Below are positions 17,401-27,200 of a stretch of 64,000 nt of DNA, piece by piece. A model generated the notes under the pieces. It did not search any database. It was not told the origin of the DNA and worked only from the letters and a program-made list of their open reading frames with translations. The position numbers were made by a program, and so were the translations under genes. Each line of letters starts with the position of its first letter. The stretch's first letter is position 1. The stretch comes from Saprospiraceae bacterium (GTDB lineage Bacteria > Bacteroidota > Bacteroidia > Chitinophagales > Saprospiraceae), in the NCBI GenBank assembly GCA_020631235.1, contig JAHDHQ010000002.1, positions 206,336 through 270,335 of the forward strand, in the 5' to 3' direction.

Positions 17401-18052
17401 CTACTCTACCCTCAGGTCTATTATCTATTTCAGTCCAACTTTCCTCGGCGATGTCCCATTTTAACCAATTATCTCTATGTCCACCACCAACATAAATATT
17501 GTCTTCTATTCCAAACTGAAATGGATGGTGCCTTATAGGTCCTGGTATACCCTCCTTTTCTTCCCATTGTTCAGTACTAAAATCATAAATCCACCAATCG
17601 TTTAAATCTCCATCAGGGCCGCTTCCTGACCCCATAAATATCTTGCCATTGTGTGCTACGAAAGCAGGGTGCGCTCTTGGAGTACAAGGGCAACTGGGGA
17701 GTTCCGTAAAACTATTATCTGAAGGATCAAACTCCCAAAGATCATTTCGATTAGAACCAAAACCAAAATAATATTTGCCATCCATATCATCACCAATCGA
17801 AAAGCCACGTCCCGGGCCAGGAACATGCGTTTCAAACTCCCAAGTATCGCTTGTAGCATCATAGATCCACATTTCATTTTGATCTACTCCATTGTTATCA
17901 ACTGGAGAACCTTTAATTACATAAGCTTTTCCATTGAGTCCAAAACCATTTGTGTGATGGTCTCTAAAAGGAACATCATTTAATTGTGTCCATTGAGCAT
18001 GACAGGGAGTCAAACTAGCAATCAAAAATAAAGAGAAAATTATTCTAAGCAC
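14489..18052 (-). CDS. T9SS-secreted kelch / GEVED / MopE-repeat protein
   Basis: This is an 1187-residue secreted protein. The signal peptide is residues 1-20 (cleavage after CHA). A kelch-type propeller covers about 25-300, with repeated W-x-Y-D-x-x-x-x-W blades. A fibronectin III-like domain is at about 302-390 and a GEVED domain at about 395-540, ending NWDDGEVEDYCMFI. Thirteen tandem 43-residue MopE-like putative metal-binding repeats follow (about 545-1103). A T9SS type A sorting domain starts IQVFPNPVQHRLFVTG (about 1110-1187). The repeats carry DxDGDG loops and paired cysteines and are very acidic, so calcium binding is likely, though not shown. The protein should reach the cell surface or medium through T9SS and may act as an adhesin or matrix component. 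Its last residues share a terminator with creD. Confidence 0.85.
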   Translation of the reverse strand: MLRIIFSLFLIASLTPCHAQWTQLNDVPFRDHHTNGFGLNGKAYVIKGSPVDNNGVDQNEMWIYDATSDTWEFETHVPGPGRGFSIGDDMDGKYYFGFGSNRNDLWEFDPSDNSFTELPSCPCTPRAHPAFVAHNGKIFMGSGSGPDGDLNDWWIYDFSTEQWEEKEGIPGPIRHHPFQFGIEDNIYVGGGHRDNWLKWDIAEESWTEIDNRPEGRVAGTQFSYDKYGFVLAGDRADHGPILNQHFLMYDPEEDSWYELPFEHEMGRWAPSSFILEDQLYFFGGLRAEQEEFALFKFDLNTIYCIPPSPGYEVNVQVNSAGFIWDDSPSGPADTLQWRKVGDEVWNNELEPQAIFNLEGLEECTDYEWRINANCGEFGNSYSEPKIFTTGCGACIDLPYCDVSTSFLGNDVYIESLSINDYTNTSGPNNGYNWFMDASNLTFDRGEELTIGLQAGTEGSIASNIHWKVWIDLDSDGNFKNDEIIIDHNSMDGFYEDIIPIPLDATPGLTRMRVMVDYDEIGGACSGANWDDGEVEDYCMFINAFPDADGDGFSSDVDCDDSDAGINPGAAEIPYNGIDEDCDDKTPDDDLDGDGFGIDEDCDDFDPEINSEAIEIANNDIDEDCDGEALVIDEDGDGFNSDEDCDDSNSEVNPGSTEIPNNDIDEDCDGEVLIIDEDGDGYNSDEDCDDSDSEVNPGVAEIPNNDIDEDCDGEALIIDEDGDGYNSDEDCDDADAGVNPEAIEIPNNDIDEDCDGEILIIDEDGDGYNSDEDCDDSNPEVNAGASEIPYNGIDDDCNGDTPDDDLDGDGFNLDEDCDDSDVGVNPGTAEIPNNDIDEDCDGEALIIDEDGDGFNSDEDCDDLDASINPGSEEIPNNEVDEDCDGEVLIIDEDGDGYNSDEDCDDSDAGVNPGTAEIPNNDIDEDCDGEALIIDEDGDGFNSDEDCDDLNSEVNPGAMEIPNNDIDEDCDGEILIIDEDGDGYNSDEDCNDTDAGVNPGAMEIPNNEIDEDCDGETLVIDEDGDGYNSDEDCDDTDAGVNPGAMEIPNNEIDEDCDGEVLIIDEDGDGFNSDEDCDDSDPDINPDAEDIPNNGIDEDCDGEDLFSSVHNDLGLKIQVFPNPVQHRLFVTGLENIKVQYSLTSMLGEVVIQGVDLTDAIEVSTLENGVYFLRFTSGSDVVGITKIEVIR
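14744..16420 (-). repeat. 13 x 129-bp coding repeats (MopE-like, 43 aa each)
   Basis: Thirteen consecutive units of 43 residues have the consensus DEDGDGYNSDEDCDDSDAGV followed by NPG-x-x-EIPNNDIDEDCDGE and a short ALII linker. Units 1 and 6 carry a variant end (YNGID...TPDD), and each is followed by a DLDGDGF unit, hinting at a five-unit higher-order duplication. Period and frame are strict, with no indels. Confidence 0.9.
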
Positions 18053-18467
18053 AGGATAGTTTTAATCAGAAATTATCTCTAATCAATACGATTAGAAACT
18101 TACCAGCTAAATTACCAAAGAAGACATAGTTTATTTGCCTCTTATTGCATAATTTTTCCTATTGTGTGATTGTTATTCATCAGGTAGATAAAACAAATGA
18201 CCGCTTCTGTGAAGTGGTCATTTGTTTTTGATAGTTGGTTGTTGTCAATTTGATCAACTTTCTTCAAACCTATGATCATCTTTATTCTATTGGATTTCAT
18301 CCATTGTCAATGGTCAAATTGGTACCATTTACGATGATTGAAATCTATTAGATTGCTATAATTTACTCTTGCCTTATTCAAGATCGCAAACAGTCTTATT
18401 TAAGCAAATAACGAAAGGTCGATAACAAATAATAAGGCAACGCATTTTAAATTATATACTTAGACTA
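18053..18467. other. 415-bp intergenic region
   Basis: No gene is visible. It holds a strong - strand hairpin terminator (18190-18229) and, nearer the upstream gene's stop, a perfect 10-base inverted repeat TTGCCTTATT (18369-18378) / AATAAGGCAA (18431-18440) with a 52-bp spacer. The leader of the MopE-repeat gene occupies the left end; a TAAGTTTC near 18105 on the - strand is only a weak -7 match. Confidence 0.6.
18190..18229 (-). terminator. hairpin terminator downstream of the 797-aa protein gene
   Basis: Arms 18190-18207 and 18211-18228 pair over 18 positions with one G-T wobble around a TGT loop, with a T-rich continuation on the - strand. It lies about 240 bp after the stop at 18468, so the gene has a long 3' untranslated region or read-through is stopped here. 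Confidence 0.8.
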
Positions 18468-20861
18468 TCATTGCTTGACAAATCGCAACATTTGTTTTGT
18501 GCCTTCCTGATTAGTCAAAATGGCGATATATAAGCCTTTGGGAAATTGTGACACATCAATATTACATTTAGGGTCATCTACAATCTTTTGCCAGTACATT
18601 ATACTTCCTGTATGGTTTATGATAGAAATATCATCATACATTTTAAAGCCCCTTGGGCCTAGATCAATAGTAATGAAATCTGAAGCTGGGTTAGGAAAAA
18701 TATTTAGCTCCTGATTAGGCTTATCGATCTTGCCTGAACCTGTATTTGATGCAAGCTCCCGAACTTCTTGCGAGGAAGATTCTAAACTTGTATCAGGTAT
18801 AATATCGTTACTTCTATTTCCACGCTTATCTCCGTAACAAGCTGGTTTCGAACTTTTTGATATACTATTATCTTTACAGACAGCGGTTACATACCATTTG
18901 AAGCATTCGTTCTGTTGGTCCTTTGGTAAGCGATAAACATTCTCTTTAGTTTCTATTCTTGAAAATCCTTTCGAATCTTTAGAACAATTACATGAAAAAT
19001 CATCCTCTTTACCATTTAATGGCATTGATGAAAGAATGTAATAAGAAGCATCTGTAACCCTATCCCAAGTTAAATCGCCCGATTTATCTACTGACAAGTT
19101 TGTAGGTTCCTTTATATCGCATAATTGCAGAACTACCTCACAAGCTAGTCCAGTGTTATTTATAACAGTAGTGCCCATTACCGTTGTTTGATAACAAGTA
19201 ATTCCACAAAATTTTACAAACACTGAATGCACTATCTTATAGTACTTATTCTTATCAGCTTCCAAATACAAGGTATGGGGACCAGGTCCTGTCGTAGATA
19301 AATATGCAACGCCTTGATATGGGCCTTCTAGATTATCGCTTTCGTAAACAACCCAAGAATGATTAGCTACAGGAAGATAATCGTACAGCTCATAGTCCGA
19401 AACAATAAGCGTATTATAACCATCTAATCCTTGGACAACTTCCGTCGAAAAAGAGACATCTTCTGCATCTTGGACTTCACTACAATCAAAGCAATCTTCA
19501 AGGCTAAACTCCATTTTGGACGAGACCCATCCATCACATTTATTTTTTAAAGCTAGCTTAATCGAATAAACGTAGCCTGATTCAAATTGGTAAGGTGGTG
19601 CAGATTCTAGAAATAATGAAGACAAATTTATAAGCCCTATCTCTCCCGAATTCCATTCAGTATTATCGAGTACCAATGTCGTCCATCCCGAAAAAGATTC
19701 AGAACTACCAATAGGCTTTCGTGAGAGTTGTATCCAATAGCCATTTTCAAATAAAGATGCCGTTCCATTTAAATATATTTCTTCCCCAGAACAAAATTCT
19801 TCTGTCTCTTGACCATCAGAATCCTCGAAATGAAAATTGACCACTGGTTTATCACAGCAATCTATAATTTCAAAGTCGTGCTTTACTTCTTTCCAACTAT
19901 TACAATCATTTCCGACAGCCAACTTTACCTGATATCTGAATCCTGCTTCAAACATGAAATTCGGATTTATAACTTCAAATATTTCAGTTAGATTGACCGT
20001 GCTTATCTCATTTGATGTCCATAAGGTATTCTCTCCATCAACACTCTCATCAGATCCAATCGGGTATTTTATAATCTCTATCCAGTATGAGTCCTCATAT
20101 TGAGAGGCAAATCCATTGAGATAAACATCATCTCCTAAGCAAAACTCCTTTGTCTCTTCTGATTCCGAATTTTCAAAATGAAATGAAGGTACTGGTGATA
20201 TACAAGTCTCTATCTTAACAGCATCAATGATTAAAGCAAGATAGCCTCCTTCCGGCGAAATTTTATCTGTTCTAAACCAAATATTGCTATAATCTATCAC
20301 AGGAGTGAATATGTGTTCATTTTCTTCCCAGGTAGAAAAACTATCATTAAAGTCTGCAGAATCCAGAATCAAACTCCCCTCAGGAATATCGGGGACTTTA
20401 TGATACAGCCCGCCGGGACTAGTAGGAGAATAAGGCTCTTCCGGCACTTGAGAGCCATCAGTTAATATCCACGTACCTGTTGTCAAATTTGGGTTAACCA
20501 ATTCTAAATCCTCAGGAAGATAAGTCGCTATTGCATATGAAATTTTGTATGTAACTCCTGATTGAAAATTAAAATCTAAAGCTATGTTTTCTCCAGTTAC
20601 ATGATTAAAAAGAAAACTAAAACTAGAACCACAAAAAACTGATTGACTCCCTTCAAAATCTTGGAGAAGATTCGGATGAATACTTGGGCTACCACATACT
20701 AAATTCCAATTATCAAAACAGTTTGTAGCAAATGCATCCCAATTCTCTTCACACTCTGTTTCAAATCCTTCAAAAAAAACTTCTTCCCATTCCTGCGAGT
20801 AGCTTTTAGAGCTAAGTAGAAGCATAAATATGACTATACTGTTTAACCTATTCATTCTCAT
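18468..20861 (-). CDS. T9SS-secreted protein with a duplicated unrecognised domain
   Basis: This is a 797-residue secreted protein. A signal peptide (about 1-22) ends SYSQ. Residues 25-215 look like a cleaved-adhesin/lectin-type beta sandwich (EVFFEGFETECEENWDAF start, and an IIDAVKIETC end typical of such domains). Two tandem copies of about 115 residues follow (about 224-336 and 338-457). Each starts with FHFE-(N/D)-S, then an EEFC-x-G-(D/E)-(D/E)-(V/I)-YLNG core, and ends in a double or single cysteine. I do not recognise this domain. A beta-rich region and an FN3-like segment (around 590-690) lead into a T9SS type A sorting domain from NIFPNPASDFITID to the C-terminus. It probably acts at the cell surface; ligand unknown. 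It sits between two other T9SS cargo genes on the same strand but has its own leader and terminator. Confidence 0.75.
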   Translation of the reverse strand: MRMNRLNSIVIFMLLLSSKSYSQEWEEVFFEGFETECEENWDAFATNCFDNWNLVCGSPSIHPNLLQDFEGSQSVFCGSSFSFLFNHVTGENIALDFNFQSGVTYKISYAIATYLPEDLELVNPNLTTGTWILTDGSQVPEEPYSPTSPGGLYHKVPDIPEGSLILDSADFNDSFSTWEENEHIFTPVIDYSNIWFRTDKISPEGGYLALIIDAVKIETCISPVPSFHFENSESEETKEFCLGDDVYLNGFASQYEDSYWIEIIKYPIGSDESVDGENTLWTSNEISTVNLTEIFEVINPNFMFEAGFRYQVKLAVGNDCNSWKEVKHDFEIIDCCDKPVVNFHFEDSDGQETEEFCSGEEIYLNGTASLFENGYWIQLSRKPIGSSESFSGWTTLVLDNTEWNSGEIGLINLSSLFLESAPPYQFESGYVYSIKLALKNKCDGWVSSKMEFSLEDCFDCSEVQDAEDVSFSTEVVQGLDGYNTLIVSDYELYDYLPVANHSWVVYESDNLEGPYQGVAYLSTTGPGPHTLYLEADKNKYYKIVHSVFVKFCGITCYQTTVMGTTVINNTGLACEVVLQLCDIKEPTNLSVDKSGDLTWDRVTDASYYILSSMPLNGKEDDFSCNCSKDSKGFSRIETKENVYRLPKDQQNECFKWYVTAVCKDNSISKSSKPACYGDKRGNRSNDIIPDTSLESSSQEVRELASNTGSGKIDKPNQELNIFPNPASDFITIDLGPRGFKMYDDISIINHTGSIMYWQKIVDDPKCNIDVSQFPKGLYIAILTNQEGTKQMLRFVKQ

Positions 20862-20884
20862 AATTCTATTTTTTGACCACTGGA

Positions 20885-20892
20885 TAAATGTA
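20885..20892 (-). promoter_or_regulatory. putative -7 box of the 797-aa protein gene
   Basis: On the - strand TACATTTA is one base off TAnnTTTG, with TTTC 19 bases upstream as a possible -33 element. It lies 24 bp before the start codon at 20861, giving a short leader. Confidence 0.35.
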
Positions 20893-21189
20893 GGATTTTA
20901 CAGCAATCGTAGAAAGGTGAATAGTACGAATCAGTCTTCAAAGCGGACGAATCAGGAAGATGATTTTTCGAATAAGATAAGTGAGTTTGCTAAGACATAA
21001 TTATATGAACCTAAATTTCGTATTAGCATACTATAGTAAGTTCGGTAATTTGGCTCTCTGCAAAAGAGAGTATATCATTAAAATTAGGGTATTCAGATCA
21101 TTTAATCAATGAAGGGATTCGGAACTAAATAGTCGTGTAATCTATTTACATACTTCAATTTTGTCTATACTTCGTCGAATTTTATTTAC

Positions 21190-21221
21190 TGTGAGCTGTT
21201 GGCCATACGCAACAGCTCACA
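21190..21221 (-). terminator. hairpin after the 5163-aa protein gene
   Basis: Arms 21190-21201 and 21210-21221 pair perfectly over 12 bases with an 8-base loop, 12 bp downstream of the stop. The following - strand sequence is A/T-rich but lacks a clean run of T, so it may be a weak terminator or an mRNA-stabilising hairpin. Confidence 0.55.
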
Positions 21222-21232
21222 ATAAACATGGT

Positions 21233-24200
21233 CTAATTATTATCTATTTTAATAATTTTCTTTTGTATAAATCGATCGTCTAATCGCAACTGGATTTCAT
21301 ACATTCCTGCAAGAATATCTCCTCCATCGATTTGGTACTTGTGCCATCCTTTTTCAATGTCGGAATCTAATAGAACTGCTTGCTTCGTTTTAGCTCCGCG
21401 AGCATCAAACATGGTAAACCAACATTCTTCCACATCGCCATCAATGTAAAGCTCTATGGTAAAATATCTATTTGTAGGATTAGGATAAATACTTGCTTTT
21501 AATCCAGATTTTGATGAAGGCTGATGTACAAACAATTGCACAATATCAGAACTAACTTCTGATCCATCATCTCTCATACTGGTCACCTTATAATAGTAAT
21601 TCCCAGTATTCTCTAAATTAAAATCAAGGAACACATAATTAGACTCATTCTCCGGATCAATAGCTTTGTATGCTAATTCCGTAAATGAAATCCCATCGAA
21701 ACTTCTATACAATGTATAAGCAGTCAAATCACTTTGATTGTTGCTATTCCAAGTTAATTTGTTGTGATCTACCTTTGATTCAGCACTTAAATCAATCCAT
21801 TGATCTGCTAAAACACTACCTACAAGGCCTGCATCTAAATGTGGCATTACATCGCCAGAGTTTAGACTTATGGTCTGTGTTGTATTGGGACCATTCGTGT
21901 GATCAATATCACTATCTGTTTCTTCATCTCCTATCTTAGCTAAAGTCAATTGATAACCAGATGGTGGTACAACCTTCAGATAGTAGTCTTTTGCTTTAAG
22001 TTCGTCCACTTCATAAAAACCGTTTTCATCTGTATATTCTATACTTGTATAAGTATTATCTGCAGATCTTATTTCCACCGCTACACCTTCTATTCCAGGT
22101 TCGTTAAGATCCTGCTGACCGTCGCCATCAGCATCCAACCATACTCTATCTCCTATCATTGCCATGGCATAATATCCTGCTGAAATATCGCACTTATCTT
22201 CCCCACTAACAAGCGTAAAACTGGCGGTCGTATTCATACCATTTTCGTCCGTCACTTCACTGTCCACCGCATCATTTACACCGACATTAGGTCTTACTGT
22301 AACTAATCCAAAAGGCGGCTGACTATATCTTAAATAATAGTTACCTGGAGGCAAACACATTTTCCAATAACCATCGTCAGATGGAGTACCAGGCTTAACA
22401 TCTGTATATACAAAATCATATAAAATATAATCACCTTCGATCTGCTTAAAGACTTCGACTTTTATTCCATTAATTCCATTTTCGAAGTCATCAAACACAT
22501 CATTCTTTTCAGCATCCAACCATACTAACTCACCTAATTTGGCGCATATAAAAACACCTGCATCCCAGCTATCATCATATTCTCCAGATTCTACAGTTAT
22601 GATTTGAGTTGTGCCAATGCCGTTTGATCCATCTACATCACTATCATTTCTATCGTCTCCACCTTTATTAGCCAGCGTAAATTCATATTCTTCAGAAGCT
22701 GTAAACCTCAGATAATACTCTCCAGGATACAATTGACTAAATACATAATGTCCATTTTCGTCCGTAATCTTGAAATCAACAAAGTTTCCAAGCTTATCTA
22801 ATAAATCAACACGTACTCCTGGCACTGGTGATTCACTAGCTTGAGCTATTCCATCTCCGTTTCTATCATGCCATACATAATTACCTAGGCTTGCTAAAGC
22901 GACTAGTCCAGCATCTATATCCAATCGCTGCTGACCGATATTTACACTAATGCATCCGGTCCATCCACCGAAATTGACATCACTATTTAGCTGAGAATCC
23001 AAGGAGGCATCGACCTTTGTAAACAAGCATTCTTCATCTAATCCACTGATATCAAATTGCAGTTGGTACTCGCCTGGACTTACATTATCAAATGAATAAA
23101 AACCTTCGTTGTTTGTAGTTGTATTTGCTATAAAATTACCATTGCAATCAAATAAATTAACCACCACATTTGCTATACCTGGTTCTTCCATTTCTTGGAG
23201 ACCGTTTCCATTCAGATCTTTCCATACAAAATCACCCAATCGGCTCGATACTAATATTTCCACTGCATCATTATCATCTTCATCATCATCACCATTATTG
23301 TATGGATCATTGGCTAATTCGTCTATAACATCATCATTGTCATCTCCATTAAATATTTCATCCTCATCAGGTCCATCTATCAGATCATTGTCATTTGACG
23401 GATCATCATCTAAACGGCTGTCAGCATCAGATAAGGCTTGGCCGTCTTGGTCAAATGCAGCACTAATTTCTGCTTCATTGTACCAATCTCCAAGCATACT
23501 TGATGCATCACTGAACACATGCAAGCCTAAAGCTATTTGAGTGCTTTCGCCTGACATCAATTGATCTAAAGTATAACTAAGGTTTCCATCCGGCCGTATG
23601 GACCATCCATCATTTATAGACGCATCAAATGTGTAACCACTACTCAGATAATCTACAATATTGATTCCGTGAGCATCTACATTTCCTTGATTAAAAATAT
23701 CTAAGTAAAAAACAACTAAATCATCGACTTGGTACTCTATCCTGTCTGTATATTTTCTTAGTGCTAAATCCACTATTTGGACACCAGCTGGATCATGGTC
23801 ATCCTCTTCTCCCCCTTTGTCCATACTCGTTAAATTGTTATCAGATGGATCTCCTGGTTTGACTCCTCTTTCCGCTTCTGTGTCACTACCTGGTGTACTA
23901 TCCACATCCCATGCACTCATATCTATGCCTGTTTCATTTTTTGCACTCACTATTTCTGCATAATTTATCCATTCGTTAGGATCAAGCACTTCTGGTTGCA
24001 CTTGAAGCAACAATTTTAACGTGTGGCATTGATCGACATCTATTTGATCAATGGAAGTTTCTAGAACTCCATTTCCATAAGTCCATGCAGGATTTAAACT
24101 TGCATCAAATAGGTATCCTGCGGTAATGTAATCATGCACTAGAACATCTGTGGCTTGTAAGCTACCTTGATTACAAACAGTTATGTCAAAAGTTACTTGT

Positions 24201-27200
24201 TCCCCGTATGAATAATACTCGTTTGCGTTAGCATTTTCTTTAATGAGCGCCAAATCAAAATAATCATTGCTACAAGGCTCAGAAAGCACTACAAACTCTT
24301 CAAAACATGTGTGGTCTTCACTATCAAAAACTCGAATGACATAGCTCGAACTTCCATCTGCACGCAACATTGGACTATCTCCTAAACCATTACCTATTAT
24401 AGTAAAAGCATCATTTACATTGGTTATATCTCCAATGATAAGTCCATCAATTGACACCTGGTAGCTTCCACTTCCATATTGCATATCAGTTTCTATGGAC
24501 ACTTCTATATAATCGTCATTTACATCCCATGAAGTGTTATTATCATAGCAATCAAATGTCGTCGTTAAACTTATTTCACAAGGACAATCGTTTACGGTAA
24601 AAAACACAGGAGTTCTTTCTTCACTCATACAAATCGTACCTGGTATAATAGCTTCCGTATAATAGCTGGTCACTCCCGCAGTACTTGGGTTTGGTGGCGT
24701 AAATAAAGTGCTATTAGCCAATAATAAAGTACCTCCAACAGCTGCATCATACCAATTAACACTCACACCATCAGGGACTTCCACCGAAAGAGATGGTACA
24801 TCATCGGAAAGACAAATTTCCGTATGTGAAGGGTTGATTGGAGCGGTAACTTCAGGACAACTGCAGTCTGGTGCCATAATCACTAATGAGGTTTGACAGT
24901 CACCAATACTTGCTGTCAAGGTAATTCCTTGTCCAGAAGGGATATCCATTACCTGGTTAGCTACAATCGTTCCGAAACTCGAGCTTACTGTACCTTCAGC
25001 ATTAAAAATAACAGCATACGGCTCATCCACTCCTTGACAAACAACTTCTATTAATTCAAGTTCAGGCGTGGGATTAACTATGGTCTCAATCATTTGACTA
25101 GCCATGCAATTTTCTTCTGTAAGTACCGTCAACACATAGGTCCCTTCATTTAAGGAACTAGCATTAGGTATACTTATGTTTTGTTCAGAAGACTGAAAGT
25201 TCTGCGGACCAGTCCAACTGTAAACAGCATCATCAAACAAACCGGTTACCGTAGACATAACTTCTAAAGACTCTCCTTCACAAATAGGACTGGTCATTAG
25301 ATGGATAGTAGGAATCTCGCTAACTCTTATATTTACCGGTGTTCTAGTCGAACTGACACAATTATCAACTGGATCATAGGTCTCTGCATAAAAAGTATAT
25401 GTGCCAACGACCAAATCTCCTACAGGTGTAAACGTCAAACTATTCTCCAAAAGTAGATTACCATTCAAAACTGCATCATACCAGTTAATGGTCAGAGGTG
25501 GATCTACCTCAGCACTAATGGTCGGATTAGCATCGCCTACACAAATGTCAGCATTCATCGGGTTAATCGGTTGGAACACAAATGGACATGTACAATCCGG
25601 AGCGGTTATCTTTTCTTCTATTGAGCACAATCCTAATGAGGCACTGAGACAAACATCTTGATCCGCAGGAATATTGATAATCCTATCCGTCTGTACTTCA
25701 CCTACATTACTTGTTACTAGACCGTTGCTGTTAAAGAAAACGGTATAAAAATCATTTCCTTGATCACAAACCCGATCCAAGATGTTTATGATCGGTAGCT
25801 CATTTACAATTAGCTCAATCGTCAACTCCGCTTGGCAGCCATGTACCGTGGTTACAATGACTGAATAATCGCCCGCATCAGAAGCATCTACATTGCTTAA
25901 GACAAAGTCTTCTTGAGAAGATGTAAAATTATTAGGTCCTGTCCATGATATCGTCCCTATACTAGAAGTAGAATTGATACCAATATTTATAGCCACATCT
26001 TGTTCTGCACAAGTTTCTATGTTTGTTCCTGTGATATTAGGTAAATCATGTACCACAATAGTTACAGGTGTCCTAGCATCACTTATACAATTATCAATCA
26101 AATTTACGGTCTCCGCGTAATAAGTATATGTTCCCACTACAAGTGTTCCAGTGGGCGTAAAGCTGTTAGTCCCAGAAGCTATTAGATTACCTCCTGAAGG
26201 TGCATCGTACCAGTTAACCTCTTGATTCGCTCCAACAGTAACAGAAACAGTAGGTGTCGTTTCCCCTAAACAAATTTCTGCATTGATAGGATTTACTGGA
26301 GCCATGACCATAGGACAAGAACAGTCTGGTGGATTAACAGCCAGACTGCTTACACAATCAGCTAATGTTGCTGTTAAAGTAACCACTGCTCCAGAAGGAA
26401 TATCTACTACTTGATTAGCTATAATAGTACCAGCACTGCTGGTAACAACACCATTACTCATAAACTGTATTGAATATGTCTCTTGGTCATCACTACATAC
26501 TCTATCTACAATTTCCAAAATAGGATTTGGCCGCACAATCAACTCTCCTTGGCCAGTACCAACACATCCATTAGCATCTATGACCATGACCATGTAGATA
26601 CCTTCGTCCTCTTCTTGTGCGTTGGTTACAAGCAGGTTTTGGCTCATAGAAACTGATCCATTAGGCCCTGACCATTGATATACATAAGGGGCTTGTCCTC
26701 CTATGATATTAAGCGTGAAGACTGCATTTTCTCCTTCACACACTTCTTGGTCATTGACCATAACTATTGGATTAGGATGTACCGTTATTGTGACAGGTGT
26801 TCTAGTTGTGCTAAAGCAATCATCAACAATATTTATAGCTGCTGCATAATAAGTATATACCCCTGGTGTCAGTGACCCTGAAGGGGTAAAACATAATGCT
26901 GACTCTAATAATATATTTCCACCCACAGGTGCATCATACCAAAATACAGTTTCATCCATACCTACGCTTACACAAACGGTAGGATTAGGCTCTCCTTCAC
27001 ATACTTCTGCTGAAATTGGGTTTATTGGTGGATCAATATGCGGACATTCACATATGGGTGAATTTACGGATACTGTAATGACACAATCACCTAAGGTTAC
27101 CGTTAAGCTTACATGTTGGCCTACTGGAATATCGATTACTTGATTTCCTACAAGCGTTCCTATATTACTAGTTACATTCCCTGTAGCATTAAAGCTTATG

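Larger units (their letters stand above)
20862..21232. other. 371-bp intergenic region
   Basis: No gene is visible. It contains the promoter candidate of the 797-aa gene (20885-20892), a small hairpin CTCTCT/AGAGAG at 21054-21070, and a 12-bp perfect hairpin at 21190-21221 just after the stop of the 5163-aa gene. Confidence 0.6.
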
